Source: a virus
Length of the DNA stretch: 23,124 nucleotides
Direction: 5' to 3' (one strand)
IMG/VR virus record: IMGVR_UViG_3300013127_000033
Location: 1-23,124 of that record
Shown piece after piece: positions 13,714-21,291 of the stretch. Both the position numbers and the translations under genes were made by a program. Under the pieces are notes generated by a model, which saw only the letters and a list, made by a program, of their open reading frames with translations, had not been told where the DNA came from and did not search any database. Positions within the stretch are counted from its first letter, which is position 1. The number at the start of each line of letters is the position of its first letter.

Positions 13714-14487
13714 ATGCCTTTCTTTACAGAACCCGATCCAAAAAAATTAACCCGAACAATAGAAAGCGTAAAAAATACTTTTTCTAAGGTATCTACAACC
13801 ACATTTTTTAATGTCACATTCCCGTTAAATCAAACACTGCGTACTTGGTTGAGTGGAACTGGTATTTTTGATGCTTCAGAAACTGATGGTTTGGATGGAA
13901 TGGAGAAAATTGAACTTTTATGTTCTGAGGCACTCTTACCAGGGCCTGCATTTAAAAAAACTGAAGTTATGGGAAATAGGCAGGGTGTTAGGGAGAGTTA
14001 TCCTATTTTAAGAGCACTTCCTCAATTGTCTTTAACTTTTTATGTTGATAAGGATCATGCTATAATTAGATTTTTTGAAGGATGGTGTAATTATATAAAT
14101 CCTCTCTCATATAATGGAAAAATTATTGAATCCACTCGAAGAGAGCAAAATAATAGTAATGCTTTTGATAATGCTGCTATCTACAAATTCAAATATCCAA
14201 ATGACTATTGCCAACATATTCTTGTAACGAAATTTGAAAAAGATTTAGAAGCGGTATCTTCAGCATCCGTTGCCAATTCATCTTATTTAACATATGAATT
14301 TATTCAAGCCTATCCCTCAGATCTCATCGCATCCCCTGTATCATATCAAGGGTCTCAAGTATTAAAATATACTGTCGTTTTTGATTATATGAGATATATC
14401 ACAAGAAGAACTCCAGCAGGATTTCTTACGGAAAGAACTAGTCCAAATAGTGGTCAAGCATCTGGATTACTCGCAGGTATACTATAA
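13714..14487 (+). CDS. 54: Baseplate tail tube initiator, gp54-like (tube-protein fold)
   Basis: A 257-residue protein with the tail-tube (gp19/gp54) pattern. Early residues read TTFFNVTFPLNQ. The centre has LCSEALLPGPAFKKTEVMG then ILRALPQLSLTFYVDKDHAI and FFEGWCNYINPLS. The C-terminal part has IQAYPSDLIASPVSYQGSQV and LKYTVVFDYMRYIT. The order matches T4 gp54, which has an analogous LDPLVISFRMD / VNSVQDP / FDVTFAYR series. gp19 itself is a less likely alternative because of the position beside gp26 and the divergence. It is shorter than T4 gp54 (320). No promoter of its own is obvious. Confidence 0.7.
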   Translation: MPFFTEPDPKKLTRTIESVKNTFSKVSTTTFFNVTFPLNQTLRTWLSGTGIFDASETDGLDGMEKIELLCSEALLPGPAFKKTEVMGNRQGVRESYPILRALPQLSLTFYVDKDHAIIRFFEGWCNYINPLSYNGKIIESTRREQNNSNAFDNAAIYKFKYPNDYCQHILVTKFEKDLEAVSSASVANSSYLTYEFIQAYPSDLIASPVSYQGSQVLKYTVVFDYMRYITRRTPAGFLTERTSPNSGQASGLLAGIL

Positions 14488-14493
14488 TAAATA
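14486..14493 (+). promoter_or_regulatory. T4-type late promoter box AATAAATA before gp26
   Basis: AATAAATA overlaps the stop of the gp54-like gene and ends 22 bases before the gp26 ATG at 14516. Confidence 0.6.
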
Positions 14494-14515
14494 ATATTAT
14501 TGAAATTGATTTTAT

Positions 14516-15241
14516 ATGCCATTACCTACAATTGCGACTCCAACTTACGAACTTATTCTTCCCTCCAACGAAAAAAAAATTAAGTTCAGACCATTTTTAG
14601 TCAAAGAAGAAAAAATACTAATCATTGCTTTAGAATCAAAAGATGTTGGACAAATTACATCTGCAGTTAAACAAGTTATTTCGGATTGTATTTTAACAAA
14701 AGATATCAAAGTTCAGGAATTGCCAATCTTTGATATTGAATACCTGTTTTTAAATATTCGAGCAAAGGCAATCGGGGAATCAATTGACCTTATAATTACA
14801 TGTGGTGATGATGGTGTTACTCAAGTACCAGTAACTATCTACGTTGATGAGATTAAAGTTAATCGAGACGATGATCATACTAATAAGATTGAGATTCAAG
14901 ATGGATATACAATTCAACTTAAGTACCCATCTTTAGAACAGTTCATCAATAACAATTTTGATTTAACTACCAAATCATCAGAAAATCTAGAGAAATCTTC
15001 TAAACTCATTGCCATGTGTATAGACATGGTTTATAACAAGGATGACTGTTGGGTGGGGTCTGATTGTACTGAAAAAGAAATTATGACTTGGATTGATACT
15101 CTAAGTCCAAAGGATTATAAGAAGATTGAGAAATTCTTCAAGACAATGCCAAAATTAAGTCATGAACTTAAAGTAATTAATCCAGAAACAAAGGTTGAAA
15201 ATACTCTTGTTCTAGAGGGGTTATCTGATTTTTTCGCTTAG
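14516..15241 (+). CDS. 26: Baseplate hub subunit / hub assembly protein gp26
   Basis: A 241-residue member of the T4 gp26 family (Pfam T4_baseplate). Typical segments are the N-terminal YELILPSNEKKIKFRPFLVK then EEKILIIALES, and the middle FDIEYLFLNIRAKAIGESI. It ends with a helical region, including MTWIDTLSPKDYKKIEKFFK and its continuation to LEGLSDFFA. This family resembles tail assembly chaperones of other phages. The last codons GAT TTT TTC GCT TAG include a slippery heptamer exactly phased for -1 slippage, which would replace the last residue by a 59-residue extension carrying the gp51 domain. Confidence 0.9.
   Translation: MPLPTIATPTYELILPSNEKKIKFRPFLVKEEKILIIALESKDVGQITSAVKQVISDCILTKDIKVQELPIFDIEYLFLNIRAKAIGESIDLIITCGDDGVTQVPVTIYVDEIKVNRDDDHTNKIEIQDGYTIQLKYPSLEQFINNNFDLTTKSSENLEKSSKLIAMCIDMVYNKDDCWVGSDCTEKEIMTWIDTLSPKDYKKIEKFFKTMPKLSHELKVINPETKVENTLVLEGLSDFFA
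15229..15235 (+). other. Probable -1 ribosomal frameshift site T TTT TTC joining gp26 and gp51
   Basis: The gp26 zero frame reads GAT TTT TTC GCT TAG. The T of GAT plus TTT TTC gives the X XXY YYZ heptamer T TTT TTC in the correct phase, six bases before the stop. The -1 frame is closed by TGA at 15226-15228, just before the site, then open to 15412-15414. A downstream 7-bp hairpin with one G-T pair (15258-15264 with 15270-15276) is about 22 bases away, farther than usual, so a stimulator is not certain. Confidence 0.75.
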
Positions 15242-15414
15242 GCCTGGCAAAGGAGGATCTGGAGACATACTTCAGAATCAATTTTGCTTTGATGCAACAC
15301 CATAAATATTCTTTGACTGAAATAGAAAATATGATTCCTTGGGAAAGAGAAATCTATCTTGAACTTTTAAAACAGCACATAGAGGAATTAGAAGAGAAGA
15401 AACAAAATGGCTGA
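15229..15414 (+). CDS. 51: gp51-like hub assembly domain, probably made as a gp26-gp51 frameshift fusion
   Basis: The -1 frame downstream of gp26 encodes LETYFRINFALMQHHKYS then LTEIENMIPWEREIYLELLK. That is the gp51 (baseplate hub assembly catalyst) signature, in which E(I/L)xxMxPWEREIY is typical. In this frame no ATG precedes the conserved LETYF motif; the first is at 15292, inside it. A strong SD-like AAAGGAGGA at 15249-15257 has no suitable in-frame start after it and simply encodes Lys-Glu-Asp. The best explanation is -1 slippage at 15229-15235, giving a fusion of 240 + 59 residues. Independent translation from 15292 (40 residues) is the alternative. The 3' end overlaps the next gene by eight bases. 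Confidence 0.8.
   Translation, partial: FFRLGLAKEDLETYFRINFALMQHHKYSLTEIENMIPWEREIYLELLKQHIEELEEKKQNG
15301..15308 (+). promoter_or_regulatory. Possible late promoter box CATAAATA
   Basis: CATAAATA lies inside the gp51 frame, 98 bases before the next gene at 15407. The spacing is longer than for other late boxes and the bases encode His-His-Lys-Tyr, so it may be chance. Confidence 0.35.
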
Positions 15415-16804
15415 GGTTCAGCAGCAAGAAGAACAACAAGAAAAACCAAATGTCATTGACATTTCAAAATTTTTTGGTGGAAAGACTTTATTATCTGCTG
15501 ATATAAGAGTTAATAAAAATCAAACATTAAAAACTAAACCATCATTTATTGCTGCTCCTGAGTTAGCATCTTTACTTGATGTTGTTGCCACAAGTGTTGA
15601 AGATAAAAATAATACTATTGAGAGAATAAAATCTGTAGAAAGAATTCGTGAACGAGAAATTGTAGAAAGATCTACTTCGGATTCTATATTTCAAAGAGTC
15701 CTTAATGGATTAAGATTTGATGTTGATTCAATTTCAAAATCTTATACCAATTTAATTAAAAGTTTAGAAAGCGATAGAAAATTCAGAGAACAAGAGAAGC
15801 GTCTTGCTGAGGACTTACAAAAACAAAACGAAACTAGATTAAGTAAAGAAAGAGTTGGCGCATCTTTAGTAAAACCCACACAAACTATTGCTGGGGAAGA
15901 AGAGACAGCACAAGAACAACCGCAAGAGGGATTTGACATAAAGAAATTTCTTGGTGCCGCTGCTGGTGCTGCTGGTCTTGCTGGTCTTGGTATGTTTGGT
16001 GGTGATGAAGATGGTGGTGATCCTGGACAGGTAGATCCAAATTACAAACCACCATCAGGAAAAAAGTTTACTGTGGGGCAATTAAAAGAATTAGCATTAG
16101 GTGTTGGGTTTAATGAAAAAAATGCTTCAATTGCTGCTGCTGTTGCAATGGCTGAGTCTGGTGGAGATTCCTCTAATGATACTATAAAATCTGGGTTGTA
16201 TGCCAGAAATGGTGAAACCTCATATGGACTGTGGCAAATTAATATGACTGGTGCTTTAGGTCCAGAAAGAATAAAGCAATTGGGGTTATCATCATATAAA
16301 GATTTATATGATCCAGTAACAAATGCAAGGGCAGCATTTAAACTTTCGGGGGGATCTAATTGGTCTCCTTGGTCAGCTTACAACAATGGTAAACACTTAC
16401 CATTTTTAAAAGACGCACAGGCGCATAAAAAACCAGCAGCACCAGCAGCACCAGTTCTGCCACCACCAACCCAAACTTCAACTTCAACTGCAACGCCAGC
16501 ATCCTCAACTGTAGCAGCAGCACCACAAAAACCACAAACGCCACAACAAATAGCACAAGAAGAAAGTTCTATGAACCCTGCTGTTGCTTCTGCTGCAATA
16601 GACAAGATTAAAGTATCCGAAATAACTCCAACAGAAACTGGTTCTCAATCACCACCAATTATGATATCTCAGTCCCCACCACCAAGATCTTCTGGCGGAT
16701 CATACGATGATGGAGAAACTGTAGGTAGTGTACCAGGATTCTCATCAACAAATCCAGATAATTTGTATACGGCATATGCTTTAAAAGAATTAAACATAGT
16801 GTAA
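15407..16804 (+). CDS. Baseplate/tail protein with lytic transglycosylase (SLT-like) domain (465 aa)
   Basis: Modular virion protein likely to cut peptidoglycan during DNA entry. Residues 60-150 are a charged, coiled-coil-like helix. Residues about 180-200 are a Gly/Ala-rich hydrophobic segment (KKFLGAAAGAAGLAGLGMFG). Residues 221-330 are a lysozyme-fold domain: AVAMAESGG with probable catalytic Glu250, then SYGLWQIN (272-279), NARAAFKLS (306-314) and WSAYNNGKH (322-330). A long Pro/Ala/Gln/Thr linker follows, ending LYTAYALKELNIV. In T4 the lysozyme is part of gp5; here it is a separate gene between gp51 and gp27, the place of T4 gp28/gp29. It could therefore also contribute tape-measure-like functions, but the length is far too short for the usual gp29. 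Confidence 0.85.
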   Translation: MAEVQQQEEQQEKPNVIDISKFFGGKTLLSADIRVNKNQTLKTKPSFIAAPELASLLDVVATSVEDKNNTIERIKSVERIREREIVERSTSDSIFQRVLNGLRFDVDSISKSYTNLIKSLESDRKFREQEKRLAEDLQKQNETRLSKERVGASLVKPTQTIAGEEETAQEQPQEGFDIKKFLGAAAGAAGLAGLGMFGGDEDGGDPGQVDPNYKPPSGKKFTVGQLKELALGVGFNEKNASIAAAVAMAESGGDSSNDTIKSGLYARNGETSYGLWQINMTGALGPERIKQLGLSSYKDLYDPVTNARAAFKLSGGSNWSPWSAYNNGKHLPFLKDAQAHKKPAAPAAPVLPPPTQTSTSTATPASSTVAAAPQKPQTPQQIAQEESSMNPAVASAAIDKIKVSEITPTETGSQSPPIMISQSPPPRSSGGSYDDGETVGSVPGFSSTNPDNLYTAYALKELNIV

Positions 16805-16805
16805 T

Positions 16806-17804
16806 ATGGCAAAAACACTAGTTCAAGTTAATACTGATACTGCTCTAGATTTGTCAAATCAGATAGAACAGTTTAATTCAAGATTTAATAGTTTCATAAA
16901 CTCTCTTCAATCTGAAGATAGAGAAAATCATTTAGAAACAATTAGTTTAATAAAAAGGAACAGTCGTATTACATATGATTTAGCACTTGGTTTTATTAAT
17001 GAACAAAAACAAATTGATCAACCAGAACCATCTGTAGAAGCACCACCATTAACACAACCAAAAGCAGAACCAATTACACCGAAAAAAGAAGAACCTAATA
17101 TCTTTGAACAAATGGCAACCGCAGCGGCAGGTGGTGCAGTTGCAACAGGTGGTTTAATGGGAGGTGGCATTTTTGGTGGTAGTGAACAACCTCAGGGTTT
17201 GCCTCTTACTGGCGAAAACGGTAGAATGAAACCTGAACAATTAGTGTCTGTTGGTACTTTAAGTGGTTCGCCATCAGGTGGCCCATATTGGTATGGTAGG
17301 ACCGCATATTTAAGAAAGAGTGATGCTGGACCAGCATTTTTGAGAGCAAAGCAAGATGCTAATAAAGCAGGTATTACTGTTATAATTAATAGTGCTTATA
17401 GAAGTTTAGAACATCAAAAAGCACTTCAAGGACAGTACGCTGTAGTTGCTGCTCCTGGAGCATCTCCTCATGGAGATGGGATTGCGTTAGATATAGAACG
17501 TGGCCCAGGATGGGATTGGATGGCAAAAAATGGACCAAAATATGGTTGGAAGTGGATGCAAATTCCAAATGATGATGTTCACTTTGAATATGTTGGTGGT
17601 GGACAAAGCACAGCACAAACTGCAAAACCAAAACCGAAACCAATAACTCCACCTGCACCAAATAAACAATCTCCCATGGTTTCCACATCACAACAAAAAC
17701 CACAATCACAAACAACTCAGGTTGCAAGTAGTTCATCTCCTGGTATGTTAAATACTAATAGTTCTGGTCTCACTAGAGAACAACTTTTCTTTGCTACAGT
17801 ATAA
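16806..17804 (+). CDS. Tail protein with D-Ala-D-Ala carboxypeptidase (VanY/M15) domain (332 aa)
   Basis: Probable virion-associated peptidoglycan peptidase. N-terminal residues 1-70 are helical. Residues 101-125 are a Gly/Ala-rich hydrophobic stretch like that of the preceding protein. Residues about 140-265 are an M15 peptidase domain with the zinc motif SPHGDGIALDI (His222, Asp229), the upstream SAYRS (196-200) and the C-terminal DDVHFEY (His259). The remaining 60 residues are Pro/Gln/Ser-rich and end LTREQLFFATV. It is one base after the SLT gene. The two share the layout helix, Gly/Ala segment, enzyme domain, linker and short tail. Substrate cross-link specificity is not visible. Confidence 0.88.
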   Translation: MAKTLVQVNTDTALDLSNQIEQFNSRFNSFINSLQSEDRENHLETISLIKRNSRITYDLALGFINEQKQIDQPEPSVEAPPLTQPKAEPITPKKEEPNIFEQMATAAAGGAVATGGLMGGGIFGGSEQPQGLPLTGENGRMKPEQLVSVGTLSGSPSGGPYWYGRTAYLRKSDAGPAFLRAKQDANKAGITVIINSAYRSLEHQKALQGQYAVVAAPGASPHGDGIALDIERGPGWDWMAKNGPKYGWKWMQIPNDDVHFEYVGGGQSTAQTAKPKPKPITPPAPNKQSPMVSTSQQKPQSQTTQVASSSSPGMLNTNSSGLTREQLFFATV

Positions 17805-17808
17805 TTAA

Positions 17809-19062
17809 ATGGCAGAAAATAAATACGCTATTCAAGAATTTATTGCAACTCCAGTTGATCCTAATTCCGAATTAAAAAGTATTAATCTTAAACCAGGAAT
17901 TATTGGACTCGATTATTATGAGGATATTCTTTCGCCAACAATTACTGCTAAGGTGTTATTTTCTGCGACAGAAATTGTAACTCAAAATGGGTCCGAGGAA
18001 GTTAAATTAGTTGGAGGTGAAACTATATCTTTTGATATAACTGTTCCAGATTTTGAGAATTTAAATATTGAAAATATGGTCATCAGAAGTATATCTGGTG
18101 ATAAGACTGGACGACAAGGATTATATGTTCTAGAGTTAGTTTCCAAAGAATCTGTGGTAAATGAAACTACAAGAATAGTTAAAAAATTTAATAAACCAAT
18201 TAGTGATATTGTAAAAGAAATTATTGAAACTTTAAAGACGACTAAGGAAATTAAAATTGATCAAACCTTTAATCAATATAATTTTGTTGCTACCACTAAA
18301 AGACCATTTGAAACCATAATTTGGTTATGCCCAAAATCTGTACCACAAGATAAGGGAACTTCAGGATTTTTCTTTTATGAAACTCAGGATGGGTATAATT
18401 TTTTAAGTGCAAATAATTTATTGACTGGTGGTGGTGGAGAGTATAAACAAATATATTCACAAAAAGAAAATAGAAACAACCCTGGAGATGAAAAAAATAA
18501 TTTTAAAATTCTGAGTTCGGCTATACAAAAAAATAATGATATTATGACTTCATTAAGAAGTGGAATGTATTCCAATGAGTCCTTATTCTACAATGCATTT
18601 ACTCAAGAGTTCACTCCAATCAAATTCACTCTCAAAGAAAAATTTGGAAAAGAAACTCAAAATACTGCTAACGACTTATCTTCACCAAAACTGCAAGATA
18701 AATTAGAAGACACTATTTCTAGAATTTCATTAAAAATGTTAGATCCTGGAGCATTAACCGAAGCAAATAAATTTGATAATGACCAAGATTTACCTAAATA
18801 TCAAGCGGAGTCTGCTGTAAGATATAGTTTATTATACTCTCAAGTATTAAATATTATCATACCGTGTAATACTGATTTGAGAGCAGGACAATTAATTGAA
18901 TGTGAAATACCTAGACCATCATCAAGCAAAAATAAAGATATGGAGTCCACCGCAAGTGGTAAATATGTTATAGCATCTCTATGTCATAGATTCGATCCAA
19001 ATCGAAAAGCATTCACGAGTTTATCCCTCATTAAAGATTCCTACGAATTCATAACTACCTAA
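17809..19062 (+). CDS. 27: Baseplate hub subunit gp27-like
   Basis: A 417-residue protein fitting T4 gp27 (391 residues), which forms the trimeric ring on which the gp5 spike sits. N-terminal features are KSINLKPGIIGLDYYEDILS then PTITAKVLFSAT, a tube-domain pattern, and VGGETISFDITVP. Others are FETIIWLCPKSV with FFFYETQDGYNFLS, and a C-terminal LNIIIPCNTDLRAGQLIECE then GKYVIASLCHRFD. The order is that of late-control-D/gp27 hub proteins. It is 4 bases after the VanY gene and 1 base before the CP12-like gene, with gp5-like next, as expected for a hub-spike pair. Confidence 0.85.
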   Translation: MAENKYAIQEFIATPVDPNSELKSINLKPGIIGLDYYEDILSPTITAKVLFSATEIVTQNGSEEVKLVGGETISFDITVPDFENLNIENMVIRSISGDKTGRQGLYVLELVSKESVVNETTRIVKKFNKPISDIVKEIIETLKTTKEIKIDQTFNQYNFVATTKRPFETIIWLCPKSVPQDKGTSGFFFYETQDGYNFLSANNLLTGGGGEYKQIYSQKENRNNPGDEKNNFKILSSAIQKNNDIMTSLRSGMYSNESLFYNAFTQEFTPIKFTLKEKFGKETQNTANDLSSPKLQDKLEDTISRISLKMLDPGALTEANKFDNDQDLPKYQAESAVRYSLLYSQVLNIIIPCNTDLRAGQLIECEIPRPSSSKNKDMESTASGKYVIASLCHRFDPNRKAFTSLSLIKDSYEFITT

Positions 19063-19063
19063 A

Positions 19064-19276
19064 ATGGAAAATATTCAAAAACATATTGAAGAAGATAGTA
19101 AGAAAATAAATGATCCTATGATTAGTTCACAAAGTCGTAGGCATTATGAAGAAGAATTGTTAGCATTGCAAAAATATCAAGAACGTCATCCAAATAATGA
19201 CTACGATCCATCTAATTTAGAATTGTTTTGTGATGAAAATCCAGGTGCAATAGAATGTAGAATTTACGAGAATTAA
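19064..19276 (+). CDS. cp12: CP12-like protein (C-terminal GAPDH-binding motif)
   Basis: A 70-residue charged protein. The C-terminus LELFCDENPGAIECRIYEN (residues 52-70, Cys56 and Cys65) matches the CP12 tail consensus FCxxNPxxxECRxYDD. In plants and cyanobacteria that tail closes redox-dependently and inserts in the GAPDH active site, tying it to phosphoribulokinase. The N-terminal 48 residues are a helix-rich, Glu/Lys-rich segment, HIEEDSKKINDPMI then RRHYEEELLALQKY, and contain no Cys, so the second CP12 disulfide is missing. Calvin-cycle inhibition is known for phage CP12; here the gene is an isolated insertion between gp27 and the gp5-like gene. Confidence 0.75.
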   Translation: MENIQKHIEEDSKKINDPMISSQSRRHYEEELLALQKYQERHPNNDYDPSNLELFCDENPGAIECRIYEN

Positions 19277-19278
19277 AA

Positions 19279-21291
19279 ATGTCACTTCTTGATCAATCCT
19301 CCACCGATATTAGATTACAATTAAACAAAGCAAACTTCTTAGGAAGAGATGGGTTTTCTTGGTGGATTGGTCAAATTGCAGATTTAAAATCTAGCACTGC
19401 AGATGAAGTTCAACTGCAAGCAAATGAATCTGGCGATCCTCTCTACTATAATAGAGTAAAAGTTCGAATTATGGGAAACCATACTGGAGAGGGAAATCAA
19501 CTCGAAGATAAGAATCTTCCATGGGCACATATTATGATTCCTTCAGGAGAACCAAATGGTACTCTTGGAAGTGGAAAGTCACATCAATATAAAGGTGGTG
19601 AAACTGTAATCGGATTTTATCTTGATGATGATTCTGGGCAACAACCTGTGATTATAGGATCACTTTATAAGCACTCTGGAGTTGTTACAAAAACTAATCC
19701 AAGTAAAATTAAAAATTCTAAAAGTTCTGGGTATAAACCATTTGAACCTACAAGAATAGATAATCCCCAATTACAAAATACGAAAACACCAGATGCTGCT
19801 GGTGGTAAAAACGTTTCAACTAAAGTAGAAACACCAATTAGTAACCCAGAAGCACAAAAACCAGGTTTAGAAACAACTGTAGTTGGAAGTAAAACTGGAG
19901 ATTCAAAAGATGTTAGTAGAGCAGCAGATATATTCTCTCAGAAAAGTAATGATTGTACAAAACCTGTAGAGAAGTGTGAGCAGGATGAAATTAGTCGAAT
20001 TACGAAAGAAATATCAGAACTACAAAAAACTTTATCAAAAGTTCAAGAGTATGAAGGTAAATTTGTAAATTATGTAAGTGGTAAAATTATAGATCTTGAT
20101 AACAAAATAGATAATCTTGCGACAAAAATTACCGAAACTATTTCTGGTCAAGTTAAAGATGCACAGACAGCATTGTATAGAGAAATATCAAAAAGAATGA
20201 ATGACCAGATTGATAATTTATTTCCAAAAAACAAACAAGCGGAAGCAGGTAAAGAACTTAGAACTTTAAATAGCGCAATATATTGTCTGTTTAAAAATTT
20301 AGTCAAATCTTTATTTGGATTAGTATCAAAAATTGTTAAGGAATTACTAGATCAATTGTTTGGGAATTTATTATGCAATATCAATAAATTCATCAGCACA
20401 GTTTTTAATACTATATTTGAAATTATTTCTAATTTACTTAATCCAGTAATTACCGCCATTAATGTATTTTTGGGTGGAACTTTAGGTTCGATAAATGCAA
20501 TTATAAACAAAGTATTAGGAATTGCGAATGTTATTAAATCTCTCCTGAATTGTGAGGAGTCTCCTTGTAAAACAAATAACGAACAGTTTTGTATGAGTAA
20601 TGGACCAACAACTTCATCAATTCCATTGTTCAGTAGTGTTTTTGCAGATTCTCCTGATTGCCCTACTTCTTTCGAATGTGGACCTCCTTCGATTCAATTC
20701 CTTGGCGGTGGTGGATTTGGAGCAGTTGCAAACGCAGTTATTAATGATCTTGGGCAAATTCTTGGATTTGATATTATTGATGGTGGATCTGGATATACTG
20801 AACCTCCAATCGTAAGTTTAAATGATCCTTGCAATAATGGATCTGGATCTGTGCTTGGCCCTGCAATTATAGAAAACGGAATAGTTGTTGCAGTTCCTAC
20901 AATTAATCCTGGGTCTGGTTACTTGAATACTATTGTTACTGTAGTTCCTGGGGAAGAACCAATTTCACAACCAAATCCAATTACCGAAAATCTAGTTCCA
21001 GAAATTGATATCATTCATATTGACAGTGGGGGAATTGGGTATGATCCTAATGATACTGTTGAATCTGGTAATGGTGAATGGCAAGTTGTTACTGGACCAA
21101 ATGGAATTATTATAGGATTAAATTCAATTAAACCACCAATTCCAACAGGAACAAGAGTTCCTGATGTGACAATAAATACATCTACTGGAGTAGGCGCTAT
21201 TTTAGTTCCAATAATTAAGTTTAGCAGACTTAAAGATACTCAAGTCGATCCTACTAAGGTCATTCAAGTCATTGATTGTGTGCAAAGATGA
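19279..21291 (+). CDS. 5: gp5-like baseplate spike protein: OB-fold, coiled coil, Gly-rich repeat; no lysozyme (670 aa)
   Basis: Central puncturing-device protein. Residues 24-130 are the gp5/VgrG OB-fold: FSWWIGQIADL, YYNRVKVRIMGNH, LPWAHIMIPSG, GGETVIGFYLDDDSGQQPVI and GSLYKHSG. T4 gp5 next carries lysozyme; here residues 130-225 are a Thr/Pro-rich linker. Residues 236-425 are a long helical coiled-coil region with hydrophobic helices (around 335-425). From about 475 comes a repeat of GSGY-type units (DGGSGYTEPPIVSL, NPGSGYLNTIVTV, DSGGIGYDPNDTV), seen in phage tail adhesins. Cys pairs in 225-234 and 425-467 are unusual for a phage spike. The beta-helix needle that closes T4 gp5 is in the next gene. 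Confidence 0.85.
   Translation: MSLLDQSSTDIRLQLNKANFLGRDGFSWWIGQIADLKSSTADEVQLQANESGDPLYYNRVKVRIMGNHTGEGNQLEDKNLPWAHIMIPSGEPNGTLGSGKSHQYKGGETVIGFYLDDDSGQQPVIIGSLYKHSGVVTKTNPSKIKNSKSSGYKPFEPTRIDNPQLQNTKTPDAAGGKNVSTKVETPISNPEAQKPGLETTVVGSKTGDSKDVSRAADIFSQKSNDCTKPVEKCEQDEISRITKEISELQKTLSKVQEYEGKFVNYVSGKIIDLDNKIDNLATKITETISGQVKDAQTALYREISKRMNDQIDNLFPKNKQAEAGKELRTLNSAIYCLFKNLVKSLFGLVSKIVKELLDQLFGNLLCNINKFISTVFNTIFEIISNLLNPVITAINVFLGGTLGSINAIINKVLGIANVIKSLLNCEESPCKTNNEQFCMSNGPTTSSIPLFSSVFADSPDCPTSFECGPPSIQFLGGGGFGAVANAVINDLGQILGFDIIDGGSGYTEPPIVSLNDPCNNGSGSVLGPAIIENGIVVAVPTINPGSGYLNTIVTVVPGEEPISQPNPITENLVPEIDIIHIDSGGIGYDPNDTVESGNGEWQVVTGPNGIIIGLNSIKPPIPTGTRVPDVTINTSTGVGAILVPIIKFSRLKDTQVDPTKVIQVIDCVQR

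Noticed and set aside
15301-15308. CATAAATA as a definite late promoter for the SLT gene
   Set aside because: It is 98 bases from the start instead of 22-30 and lies in conserved gp51 codons; kept only as a low-confidence feature.
16356-16605. Minus-strand hydrophobic frames opposite the SLT gene linker
   Set aside because: Antisense of Pro/Ala/Thr-rich codons gives artificial Val/Leu/Gly-rich frames.
17818-17825. AATAAATA at the start of the gp27-like gene, also 21171 and 22516
   Set aside because: These lie inside coding sequence and not before a start; expected by chance in AT-rich DNA.
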